Below, in pieces: positions 9,201-16,135 of a stretch of DNA of 64,000 nucleotides. The stretch's first letter is position 1; the number at the start of each line of letters is the position of its first letter. A program made the translations under genes and the position numbers. The notes under the pieces were generated by a model. The model made no database searches, had not been told where the DNA came from, and saw only the letters and a list, made by a program, of their open reading frames with translations. Source of the DNA: Bacteroidota bacterium (lineage in GTDB: Bacteria; Bacteroidota; Bacteroidia; Chitinophagales; Chitinophagaceae); assembly GCA_023423405.1 (NCBI GenBank), contig JAFAFR010000037.1, positions 248,001 to 312,000 on the forward strand, written 5' to 3'.

Positions 9201-9821
9201 CATCCGGTAATTGTCCACGTTGATCTGGAATTCCCTTTCCGGCGCACCCACAATATCGATCCGGTTGAGCTGCGGAATTTCTTCCAGTTTATCTTTCAGG
9301 TCGTCGGCGAATTTCTTAAGCCGCATCATATCATAGTCGCCGCTGAGGTTCACGTACATGATGGGCATATCGCTCAGGTTCACTTCCAGGGCCGTGGGCT
9401 CCTGGGTAAGGTCGGTGGGCAGGTCCTGCTTGGCCTTGTCCATCGCATCCTTTACTTTTTGCAGGGCCACATCCACTTTTACGTCCGTATCAAACTCCAC
9501 GATGATGGCGGAATAATCCTGCTGCGAAGTGCTGGTGAACTTTTTGATCTTGGCGCCCGTGATGCTTTTGATTTGTTTTTCAATGGGCCGGGTCACCAGG
9601 TTCTCGATGTCGGTGGGTGAATTCCCTACATAAATCGTTTGTACATAGATGGTAGGGATTACGATATCGGGGAACTGCTCTTTGGGAAGGGTCAGGAACT
9701 GGAATACCCCCATGATGGTGAAGATCAGCATGATCAGGTAGATCGACACCTTATTGGTGATGCTCCAGGAAGTGGGTTTGAATTCCTTGAATCTTCCCTT
9801 TATATTTTCTAAAGCGCTCAT
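6213..9821 (-). CDS. RND efflux permease (HAE1/AcrB family), extended form
   Basis: This is the inner-membrane pump of a tripartite RND exporter, using the proton gradient to expel drugs, metabolites or lipids. At 1202 residues it is clearly longer than AcrB-type pumps (about 1030-1050). It has TM1 near 24-44, two large periplasmic loops, and a TM4 motif GIIVDDAIVVIEN that keeps both proton-relay aspartates. Two additions stand out. A hydrophobic stretch around 525-563, after TM6, may form one or two extra membrane segments. A C-terminal extension from about 1139 holds a further predicted membrane helix (about 1155-1173) and an RRRRR cluster. It is the last gene of the operon, 21 bp after the MFP gene. 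The substrate is unknown. Confidence 0.93.
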   Translation of the reverse strand: MSALENIKGRFKEFKPTSWSITNKVSIYLIMLIFTIMGVFQFLTLPKEQFPDIVIPTIYVQTIYVGNSPTDIENLVTRPIEKQIKSITGAKIKKFTSTSQQDYSAIIVEFDTDVKVDVALQKVKDAMDKAKQDLPTDLTQEPTALEVNLSDMPIMYVNLSGDYDMMRLKKFADDLKDKLEEIPQLNRIDIVGAPEREFQINVDNYRMQNSGITFDDIANAVARENMDISGGLLDVGTMKRNLQLKGQFKTKYDIEKVIVRNTGGFPIYLKDIAVVKDTTKDVESFARLDGKNVVTLNVIKRAGENLIETSEEVQKVVKEAKGVIYPENLKAVVTGDQSIRTRASFNELVNSIIIGFILVLIVLMFFMGVTNAFFVALSVPLSMFVAFVLLPVAELIIGSNVTLNFMVLFALLFGLGIIVDDAIVVIENTHRIFTEGRGKLHIDRATKMAAGEVFIPVLAGTLTTLAPFFPLLFWPGIIGRFMVFLPAMLIFTLAASLVVAFIMNPVFAVDFMNHPEGEKESKSAIFRKPVFWIVLAVGLLLDVLGAPFLGNLLIFFLLLNLLNRYVLDDAIHSFQNRALPWIMSHYENLLRWALKGWRPVYLLLGTVALLIFSIFIFIGGVSSGRVGIAFFPKGDPNQIYVYLKLPVGTRVEYTDSITRMLEHRVDTILGIDYEKGKTNPIVESVIANVAIGASDPSSGDRSTRSELGRIQVSFVEYEKRHGHNTRPYLDRIRAAMTGVPGAEISVDQESSGPPTDPPVNIEVASDDFDNLVKTAVNLKNYLDSIQVPGVEELKMDVDLNNPEITLTVDRERALIQGVSSAQVGQAIRTALFGREVSKVKEGKEEYKIQLRNNELQRHDLAGLLNMRISFRDMASGGAVKDIPIGALVKVEPTSTFGSVKRKNQKRMITIRSNVLTTQGYNATAVNQVIAGYINNFKGKADGVTIKQTGEGEQQAETGAFLMKALFIALGLILLTLVLQFNSVSKPIIILTEIVFSVIGVLLGFTIFGMEFSVLMTGLGIVGLAGIVVKNGILVIEFAEELRARGLKTREAVVQAGKTRIIPVLLTALAAILGFIPIAVGFNINFVTLFSDLNPHIFFGGDNVVFWKPLSWTIIFGLAFAFFMTLVIVPSMYLIAERLRRPMRRQFGGKWISFMGIPPLTFLFALLMIITMLMQRVKVGRRRRRLQGRSDLRGNEAFIGSWF

Positions 9822-9842
9822 AGAATTAGTTTAACGGTTGAA

Positions 9843-11063
9843 TCAGTTGGACGCAGCGGTTAACACCTGTCCTTCATACAAACTCTGGAATCCATCGATG
9901 ATGAGTTCATCGCCGGCCTTCAGTCCTTCCTTCACTTCTACATATGCCCCGTACAACTGGCCAACCTGAATGGTTTTTTTTCTTGCCACCAGTTTGTCGC
10001 CTTCTTTCACTGCCACTATCACAAATTTGCCTTTGTCGTCGCTCTGCAGCGTGTTCAACGGAATGCTGATTACGCTGGCAGCGGAATAGTCCTGTATTTT
10101 CACGATGGCGTTCTGGTTGGGACGCAGATCCTTATCGTTCGGCAGTTTGCCTTCTACGGTGAAGGAGCGGCTGGTGTTTTCGATGAATTTGCTGGCCACG
10201 GAAATTTTGGTGTTGATCTCGCGGTTATTGGCTTCCGGCAACACCACTTTCATGGGAGTGCCAATGCCAATTTTTCCGAGGTAGTTCTCAGGCACCAGTA
10301 CGGAAACTTTCAGGTCGGCGTTGTTTACGATGCGGATGCCGGAAGTAGGCATGGCGGCCGATTGCGGGGAAAAGAACTCACCCACCTTAATATTCACCTG
10401 GTCTACAATGCCACTGATCTCTGCATGTACATTCGCCATATCTACCTGTTCGCGGGCCAGTTTGATGTTTGCCTGCGCGGCAGCGAGCTGGCTTTTCAGC
10501 GCTTCTGCAGTGGTCTTCGCGTTCAGCACCTGCACCTCCGTACCGATGTTCTGCTTCCAGAGGTTCTGCTGGCGTTCGTAAATGCTGTTGGCCTGGTCGA
10601 GCTGTGCCTGGAGGCCGCTGATCTGTTGTTCGGCAGCTACGAGGCTCTGGCGTTGTACCGCGTCGTCGAGCCGCATGAGCAATTGTCCTTTTCGCACCTG
10701 GTCGCCGTTCTTCACCAGTACGGCTTTTACCACGCCGCCCTGTCCGCGGGGAGACACATACACCACGTTCATGGCATCGATTTTTCCCTGGAGGTCGATG
10801 GAGTGATTGAACACGCCGGGTTGTACGGTAGTCAGTGCAACCAGTTTGGGTTTGGCCGGGATGGCGTTCGGATCTTCTTTCAAAATCTCTTTTTCGAGTT
10901 CACCAATGCGGCTGGTGATCTTCTCCTGGTCAGATTTCAGCTTTTCCAGTTCTGTTTTTTTGACGGAGAGGGGATCTTTTTTGGAGCCGCTTCCGCAGGC
11001 AGCGAGCAACACCGGCACAAGGGCGATGGTGAGGAATTTTATAGACGTATGCATAGCATTCAT
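9843..11063 (-). CDS. RND efflux periplasmic adaptor (membrane fusion lipoprotein)
   Basis: This 406-residue membrane fusion protein links the RND pump to the TolC channel across the periplasm. It begins with a lipoprotein signal ending in LLAACGSGS (lipid Cys C23). A short coiled coil follows (residues 33-66), then a biotinyl-lipoyl-like segment (VYVSPRGQGGVVKAVLVKNGDQVRKGQ in part), an alpha-helical hairpin rich in Gln/Ala (about 130-215), and beta-barrel and membrane-proximal domains to the end. It lies between the tolC-like gene (20 bp) and the RND gene (21 bp) on the same strand. It is therefore very probably transcribed from the TetR-controlled promoter at 13095-13125. Confidence 0.93.
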   Translation of the reverse strand: MNAMHTSIKFLTIALVPVLLAACGSGSKKDPLSVKKTELEKLKSDQEKITSRIGELEKEILKEDPNAIPAKPKLVALTTVQPGVFNHSIDLQGKIDAMNVVYVSPRGQGGVVKAVLVKNGDQVRKGQLLMRLDDAVQRQSLVAAEQQISGLQAQLDQANSIYERQQNLWKQNIGTEVQVLNAKTTAEALKSQLAAAQANIKLAREQVDMANVHAEISGIVDQVNIKVGEFFSPQSAAMPTSGIRIVNNADLKVSVLVPENYLGKIGIGTPMKVVLPEANNREINTKISVASKFIENTSRSFTVEGKLPNDKDLRPNQNAIVKIQDYSAASVISIPLNTLQSDDKGKFVIVAVKEGDKLVARKKTIQVGQLYGAYVEVKEGLKAGDELIIDGFQSLYEGQVLTAASN

Positions 11064-11082
11064 TTTAAGGTTGGTTCTTTGG

Positions 11083-12450
11083 TTAGAAAATCTTTCCGAT
11101 GGATTTGAGGTAATCGATCTTGGCTACCGTTGCATCGTAGAGCGAAGAGAAGAAATTGGTTTGCGCCGTACGCAGGTCGGTTTGGGCGTTGTTGATCTCG
11201 GTGTTGGAGCCAAGGCCCTGTTCGTATTTTTTCTTGGTTTGGTCGTACACGGTTTCCGCCAGTTGCATGTTCTGCCGCTGGGCGTCCACCGCCAGCACCG
11301 CATCGCGGAAGCGGTTGCGTGAGGAAGCCACTTCGTTATCGATATTGAGCTTCATCTGCTCCATATCATATTCTATTTTACGAACGGCCGATTTTGCCTG
11401 CTGTACCTGCGCTGCCCTGCGGAATCCGTCAAAGATGGGCACATTGATGCGCAGCCCAATAGCGCTTTGCTGGAACCAGTCGCCGCCCGATTTGAAGAAG
11501 TCGAACTCGTTCCGCTGCGCGTTGGTATAATAGTTCCCGAAAGCGGAAAGCGTGGGCAGGTAAGTGTATTTATACCGCTTCACGTTGTAGTCGTTGAGTT
11601 TTTTCCCGATCTCGAGGATCTGGAATTCCCGTCGGTCGGCGTATTGATAAGCGGTATCGAGAATGTCTCTTTTTACCATTTCCTCGGTGAGCTCTTCCGT
11701 TTGCACGAGGCTGTCGGTCACGGGGATGCCGAGCAATACCTTGAGGCCCAGGAACCCGTTGTTCAACTGCGTTTGCAGCTTGATGCTGTCGGTGCGCAGG
11801 TTGGTGAGGGTTACGTTGACGCGGTCCACGTCCAGCTTTTCAGCAAAGCCATTGTCGTAAATCACGCGGGTGTCGTGGTAGAGCTTTTCATACCGCACGA
11901 TGTTATCGTGGTAGAGTTCGATCTGCATTTTTGCGATCAGCAACTGGTAATACACTTTGTAAATATTTACCGCGATGCTTTCTTCGGTGATCTCTGCAGA
12001 TTTGCGGGAGTAGTCGAGTGCCGCCTCGCGTGCCTGAAGACCCACAAAAACCTGGCCGTCGAATAAGATCTGCTCCAGGGAAGCGCCCAGCGTTGCGCTG
12101 TATTGCACGCCGAACTGCACGGGTATATAGGTTCCAGCCGGCTGGCCGAAAAATTCACCGGGCACCAGTGAAACCGGCACCTTGATATTGTCGGTAAAAT
12201 TAAAGCTGCCGTTCAGTTGTGGCAGGGCGCTGGCTGTCACTTCCCGGTTTACCTGCTGCTGTACGCGGATGTCTTCCAGTGCTTTCTTTACCTGGAAATT
12301 ATTCTTACGTGCAAACTCCACCGCTTCCCTCGCTGTGAAGTGGTGAACCTTTTGCCCTTCCTGTGCAGCCGCCGGCAAGAGCAGGTAAAGCAGGGAACAG
12401 AGCAGCGCAAGTCGCCCCAACACCCATTTTCCTTTTCCTTTCCTTTTCAT
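11083..12450 (-). CDS. TolC family outer-membrane efflux protein
   Basis: This 455-residue protein is the outer-membrane channel of the tripartite pump. A signal peptide (LALLCSLLYLLLPAAAQ, about 13-30) is followed by the two OEP repeats. The long Gln/Ala/Asn-rich helices around 140-250 and 340-440 form the periplasmic tunnel. Typical late motifs are EQGLGSNTEINNAQ and TAQTNFFSSLYDATVAKIDYL near the C-terminus. It is the first structural gene after tetR (12-bp gap), giving the order regulator, channel, adaptor, pump. This order is common for Bacteroidota RND operons. Confidence 0.92.
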   Translation of the reverse strand: MKRKGKGKWVLGRLALLCSLLYLLLPAAAQEGQKVHHFTAREAVEFARKNNFQVKKALEDIRVQQQVNREVTASALPQLNGSFNFTDNIKVPVSLVPGEFFGQPAGTYIPVQFGVQYSATLGASLEQILFDGQVFVGLQAREAALDYSRKSAEITEESIAVNIYKVYYQLLIAKMQIELYHDNIVRYEKLYHDTRVIYDNGFAEKLDVDRVNVTLTNLRTDSIKLQTQLNNGFLGLKVLLGIPVTDSLVQTEELTEEMVKRDILDTAYQYADRREFQILEIGKKLNDYNVKRYKYTYLPTLSAFGNYYTNAQRNEFDFFKSGGDWFQQSAIGLRINVPIFDGFRRAAQVQQAKSAVRKIEYDMEQMKLNIDNEVASSRNRFRDAVLAVDAQRQNMQLAETVYDQTKKKYEQGLGSNTEINNAQTDLRTAQTNFFSSLYDATVAKIDYLKSIGKIF

Positions 12451-12461
12451 AATGAACTGAT

Positions 12462-13085
12462 TTAATGCTTTTGTCTTTTTTGTTGATACTTCAGAACCTG
12501 CTTATAACCGGTGAGTGTAACAATGCCGAATAGAAAATGTTCCAGAATGATCCTTTCCATGTTGGCAAATGTCATTTTATGCTTGGTGTAGAAGGCGGGG
12601 TCAAAACTGATCAGCATGCTTTCGATGCGGAACTTGGCGAGCACGTCGACGTGGATATCGGGACGGTACAGTCCGTCGCGGATGCCCCACTGCATATTGT
12701 TCCGCACTATGTTGTAGAGAAAATCGTTCTTGTGCTTTTCCAAAAGCGCAAAGGCCCTGGGATGGTATTTCTTAAGGTCGTAGAGCACAACGGGATTCAT
12801 GGTGCTGAGGTGTTGTTCCACCATGTCCATGGCCCGGAACATTTCGTCGATCGCATTGTCGGCGGCCGACTGGTCAGTGATACAGGTGGTTTCCGATTCC
12901 AGGAGCTGGCCCTTGATCACACCGGTCACCAACTCTTCCTTATCAGCAAAGTACTGGTAAATGGTTTTTTTGCTGATGCCCATGGCACTCGCAATATCAT
13001 CCATGCTCACGCTGCGGATCCCAAACTGCATGAAAAGCTCCTTGGTCTTCTGCAGGATGCGTTCCCTATGGTCGAGTTCTGTCAT
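12462..13085 (-). CDS. TetR/AcrR family transcriptional regulator of the efflux operon
   Basis: The protein has 207 residues from the ATG at 13085. The longer frame to 13181 would run through the promoter and operator and is rejected. The N-terminal TetR helix-turn-helix is clear: ILQKTKELFMQFGIRSVSMDDIA, then ASAMGISKKTIYQYFADKEEL (about 10-52). The rest is a ligand-binding all-helical domain without a recognisable ligand signature. It is the first gene of the operon. A perfect inverted repeat, TGGAAACTTT-N10-AAAGTTTCCA, covers its own promoter, so autorepression that is released by an efflux substrate is the simple model. Function as repressor is inferred from family and layout. Confidence 0.92.
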   Translation of the reverse strand: MTELDHRERILQKTKELFMQFGIRSVSMDDIASAMGISKKTIYQYFADKEELVTGVIKGQLLESETTCITDQSAADNAIDEMFRAMDMVEQHLSTMNPVVLYDLKKYHPRAFALLEKHKNDFLYNIVRNNMQWGIRDGLYRPDIHVDVLAKFRIESMLISFDPAFYTKHKMTFANMERIILEHFLFGIVTLTGYKQVLKYQQKRQKH

Positions 13086-13094
13086 TTCGGAGGG

Positions 13095-13125
13095 CAAAAC
13101 TATGGAAACTTTTTTCGTAACCAAA
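13095..13125 (-). promoter_or_regulatory. Consensus promoter of the tetR-efflux operon
   Basis: On the minus strand, TTTG (13125-13122), 19 bp and TAGTTTTG (13102-13095) form a perfect Bacteroidota -33/-7 pair (TTTG-N19-TAnnTTTG). The tetR ATG at 13085 follows after about 9 bp, so the leader is very short. Confidence 0.85.
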
Positions 13126-13132
13126 GTTTCCA
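13103..13132. promoter_or_regulatory. TetR operator, perfect 10+10 bp inverted repeat
   Basis: TGGAAACTTT (13103-13112) and AAAGTTTCCA (13123-13132) are perfect inverted repeats around a 10-bp spacer (TTTCGTAACC). The repeat lies between and over the -33 and -7 boxes, so bound regulator would block RNA polymerase. Confidence 0.8.
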
Positions 13133-13375
13133 GCATTATTTTTGGATGACCGGCGGTAAAATACCCGGTGACCGGCAGCAATAAACCGACCAGTGGTAAG
13201 CCGGCCGGTACCGGGTTTGAACGGCGTCAAAACACGGAATTTCCGTTTAGGTATTGGTAAGCCGGTTCGCTGGGGCCTGATAATCTTGGAGTTGCAACAG
13301 GCAGCAGAGATAAGCTTGTAGCGGGCTCTGGCACCTGCCCTTTGTTTTTGTAGGTTTGCGGAAGAAAGAAAAATT
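13133..13375. other. Divergent intergenic region between tetR and the DUF502 gene
   Basis: About 240 bp without a credible gene. It contains GC-rich stretches with CCGG repeats (around 13155-13215), a small palindrome ACGGAA-T-TTCCGT at 13234-13246, and the -7 box for the rightward gene at 13351-13358. The long minus-strand frame starting further right is antisense to DUF502 and is not supported. Confidence 0.5.
13351..13358 (+). promoter_or_regulatory. -7 box for the DUF502 gene
   Basis: TAGGTTTG matches TAnnTTTG exactly and lies 17 bp before the ATG at 13376, with an A-rich leader (GAAGAAAGAAAAATT). No clear TTTG is seen at the -33 distance. Confidence 0.5.
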
Positions 13376-14038
13376 ATGGAACCGGTAAAAAAGGATGGCT
13401 GGCGCTGGAAAAAAGTGTTTCAATATTTCCTGCAGGGCGTATTGGTCATTGCACCTGTTGCCATCACCGCCTACCTGGTGTACTGGTTCGTCAGCTCCAT
13501 CGACAGCCTGCTGCCCATTTTCCAGGTAAAGGACGACAGTGGCCGTTTCATGACCCGTAACTATGGGCTGGGCTTCGTGGTGATCATTGTCACTTTCATC
13601 GTCGTTGGTTACCTCAGCTCCAATTTCATTACCAGCCGCATTTTCAGCCTGTTCGATCACTGGCTGGAACGCGCGCCGGGCGTGAAGTTCATCTATTCTT
13701 CCGTGAAGGATTTTTTTGAAGCTTTTGCGGGCAACAAAAGAAAGTTCAACAAGCCCGTTGCCGTATCGATCTTCCAGGAAGATGTTTTCCAGATTGGTTT
13801 CATAACAGACGAGGACGCCAGCGAATTCGGCTTCCCGGGATACATCACCGTTTATATTCCACTTTCCTACTCCTTTGCCGGCCAAACCTACCTGGTACCC
13901 CGCCACCGGGTGCGGCCGCTCCACCACATCAAAGCGGCCGATGCCATGAAATACGTGGTATCGGGCGGCGTGGCCGAGCCGGAGCACGAGCAACCGGTCC
14001 ACCACAGTGGCGATAAGAAGAAGGAGGAGTCCGCCTAA
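13376..14038 (+). CDS. DUF502 family membrane protein
   Basis: This 220-residue protein carries the DUF502 domain. The N-terminal half has two membrane segments (about 17-38 and 58-82: QGVLVIAPVAITAYLVYWF and LGFVVIIVTFIVVGYL), with a periplasmic loop between them. A conserved cytosolic beta-rich part follows (PGVKFIYSSVKDFFEAF, then VAVSIFQEDVFQIGFITDE and GYITVYIPLSYSFAG). The last 20 residues are charged (EHEQPVHHSGDKKKEE). Biochemical function is unknown. It is followed 12 bp later by the phospholipase C-like gene and probably shares its transcript. Confidence 0.87.
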   Translation: MEPVKKDGWRWKKVFQYFLQGVLVIAPVAITAYLVYWFVSSIDSLLPIFQVKDDSGRFMTRNYGLGFVVIIVTFIVVGYLSSNFITSRIFSLFDHWLERAPGVKFIYSSVKDFFEAFAGNKRKFNKPVAVSIFQEDVFQIGFITDEDASEFGFPGYITVYIPLSYSFAGQTYLVPRHRVRPLHHIKAADAMKYVVSGGVAEPEHEQPVHHSGDKKKEESA

Positions 14039-14050
14039 GGACCTGGAAAT

Positions 14051-15013
14051 ATGTATAAGACCATACTGACAGCACTGCTGCTGTTTTCCGTGCAGTACCT
14101 GTACTGCTGGGGATTCTATTGCCATAAAAAGATCAACGAGTATGCCATTTACCTGCTGCCCCCCGACATGCTGGTGCTCTTCAAAGCACAACTGGCCTAT
14201 ATCCGCGACCATGCCGTAGACGCCGACAAACGCCGCTACATCCTTAAGGCCGAAGCGCCGCGGCACTATATCGACCTCGACCATTATGGCAGCTATCCCT
14301 TTGATTCACTGCCCCGCAACTGGGATTCGGCCGTGCAACGCTTTGGCGCCGACAGCCTGCAGGCCCACGGTGTGCTGCCCTGGCGCATCCGGCAGGTGAT
14401 GGCGGCGCTTACCAAAGCATTCCGCGAAGGGCAGGCAGACAGGATCCTGCGGTATGCCACCGACCTGGGGCATTATATCGGTGATGCACATGTGCCGTTG
14501 CATACCAGCTCCAATCACAACGGGCAGCATACCGGGCAGCACGGTATCCATGCTTTCTGGGAAAGCCGCGTGCCCGAGCTGCTGGCGGAAGAGGAATGGG
14601 ATTTCCTGATCGGGAAGGCGCGCTACATCCCAAACATGGAAAGTTTTACCTGGAACATTATCCTGGAGAGTGCAGGCGCCGTGGATTCCGTGCTGAAAAT
14701 CGAAAAACAAGTTTCCGCCAGCCTGCCTGCCACCGCGAAATATGGGTTTGAGTGGCGCAACCAGCAGGTGGTACGGCAATATGCAGCCGGCTATACCAGG
14801 GCCTATAACCAGGCGCTAAAAGGAATGGTGGAAAGAAGAATGCGCCAGGCCATACAGGCTGTGGCAGATTGCTGGTACACGGCCTGGATCAATGCCGGGC
14901 AACCCAGCCTGCAAGCGCTTTCCAACCGGTTCATTCCCGCACCCAATGCCAAGCTCGACAGCCTGGCAGCTTACTGGAAAAAACAGGTGCCGCTGGAAAA
15001 ATCCTGCGATTGA
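14051..15013 (+). CDS. Zinc-dependent phospholipase C-like / S1-P1 nuclease-like secreted protein
   Basis: This 320-residue exported protein resembles the zinc-dependent phospholipase C / P1 nuclease superfamily. A short signal peptide ends just before CWGFYCHKKIN. W20 could become the mature N-terminus that binds zinc, as in the family, and H25 follows. Further likely ligands are H141, D145 and H151 in DLGHYIGDAHVPLH, and H167 in GQHGIHAFWESR. The superfamily uses three zinc ions to cleave phosphodiester bonds in lipids or nucleic acids; which substrate applies here cannot be told. It lies directly after the DUF502 gene and before serC, with a gap of about 50 bp. Confidence 0.82.
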   Translation: MYKTILTALLLFSVQYLYCWGFYCHKKINEYAIYLLPPDMLVLFKAQLAYIRDHAVDADKRRYILKAEAPRHYIDLDHYGSYPFDSLPRNWDSAVQRFGADSLQAHGVLPWRIRQVMAALTKAFREGQADRILRYATDLGHYIGDAHVPLHTSSNHNGQHTGQHGIHAFWESRVPELLAEEEWDFLIGKARYIPNMESFTWNIILESAGAVDSVLKIEKQVSASLPATAKYGFEWRNQQVVRQYAAGYTRAYNQALKGMVERRMRQAIQAVADCWYTAWINAGQPSLQALSNRFIPAPNAKLDSLAAYWKKQVPLEKSCD

Positions 15014-15064
15014 GGGCAATTGACAAATTTTAAGGAAATTGCGTCCTTACCAAATTGATACCCA

Positions 15065-16132
15065 GTGGTACATAATTTCAACGCAGGACCATCCATCCTG
15101 CCAGGTGAAGTGTTTCAGCAAGCAAGCGAAGCCATTCTCAATTTCAACAATATGGGATTGTCCATCCTCGAAATCGGGCACCGTACCGAAGCCTTCCAGG
15201 CGGTGATGGACGAAGCGCAATCCCTCCTGAAAGAGCTGATGCAGCTCAACGACTCCAAAAAAATACTGTTCCTTCACGGTGGCGCCTCCACGCAGTTCTT
15301 CCAGGTGCCCATGAACCTGCTCAACGACCAGGCCACCGCCGCTTATCTCGACTGCGGCACCTGGGGGCTCAAAGCCATTAAGGAAGCAAAACTCTATGGC
15401 AAGGTAGACGTGGTTGCCAGTTCCAAGGACAGGAATTATTCGTATATACCAAAGGGTTATAGCCTGCCTTCCGGCGCAGCCTATTTTCACTATACCACCA
15501 ATAACACCATCGAGGGTACGCAAATGCATGCCATCCCCGATACGGACCTGCCCCTGGTGGCCGACATGAGCAGCGATATCCTGAGCACGGTGATGGATTT
15601 CAACCGCTTCTCGCTGATCTACGCCGGCGCCCAGAAAAACATCGGCGCAGCCGGCGTCAATATTGTGGTGGTGGATGAGGCCATACTCGGTAAGGTGGAC
15701 CGCAAACTGCCCACCATGATGGACTACCGCGAGCACATCAAAAACGGCAGCATGCTGAATACGCCGCCGGTATTCGCTGTATATATATGTATGCTTACCC
15801 TGCGCTGGCTGAAAAAGCAGGGCGGTGTAGCCGGCATCCAGCAGGTGAACGAGCAGAAAGCGCGGCTCCTGTATGAAACGCTGGAATCCCTGCCGCTTTT
15901 CCACCTTCCCGTTCCCAAAGAAGACCGGAGCCGGATGAACGCAGTGTTCACCATGCCCGACCCGGAGCTGGAAAAAGAATTCCTGGCCCTCTGCAAAAAG
16001 GAAGGCATGTACGGCGTAAAAGGTCACCGCTCTGTGGGTGGCTTCCGCATCAGCCTGTACAATGCCCTGCCCCTGAGCAGCGTGGAAACCATTACAGAAC
16101 TCATCAAAGATTTCGCACAACAGAAAGGATAA
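15065..16132 (+). CDS. serC: Phosphoserine aminotransferase
   Basis: This 355-residue, PLP-dependent class V aminotransferase converts 3-phosphohydroxypyruvate plus glutamate to phosphoserine in serine synthesis, and may also act in pyridoxal phosphate synthesis. Initiation is at GTG (15065), since the conserved start HNFNAGPSILP needs this codon and no ATG precedes it in frame. HGGAS (71-75) binds the cofactor phosphate, D167 is in VADMSSD, and K191 in YAGAQKNIG is the Schiff-base lysine. The conserved end GFRISLYNALPLSSVE is present. The DUF1015 gene follows after 3 bp, a neighbourhood common in Bacteroidota. Confidence 0.96.
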   Translation: MVHNFNAGPSILPGEVFQQASEAILNFNNMGLSILEIGHRTEAFQAVMDEAQSLLKELMQLNDSKKILFLHGGASTQFFQVPMNLLNDQATAAYLDCGTWGLKAIKEAKLYGKVDVVASSKDRNYSYIPKGYSLPSGAAYFHYTTNNTIEGTQMHAIPDTDLPLVADMSSDILSTVMDFNRFSLIYAGAQKNIGAAGVNIVVVDEAILGKVDRKLPTMMDYREHIKNGSMLNTPPVFAVYICMLTLRWLKKQGGVAGIQQVNEQKARLLYETLESLPLFHLPVPKEDRSRMNAVFTMPDPELEKEFLALCKKEGMYGVKGHRSVGGFRISLYNALPLSSVETITELIKDFAQQKG

Positions 16133-16135
16133 AAC

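Noticed and set aside
13086..13181. N-terminal extension of the TetR protein
   Set aside because: It would translate the promoter and operator; the HTH begins right after the ATG at 13085.
13247..14284. 345-codon minus-strand frame across the DUF502 gene
   Set aside because: DUF502 on the plus strand has membrane segments, family blocks and a -7 box; the antisense frame has none.
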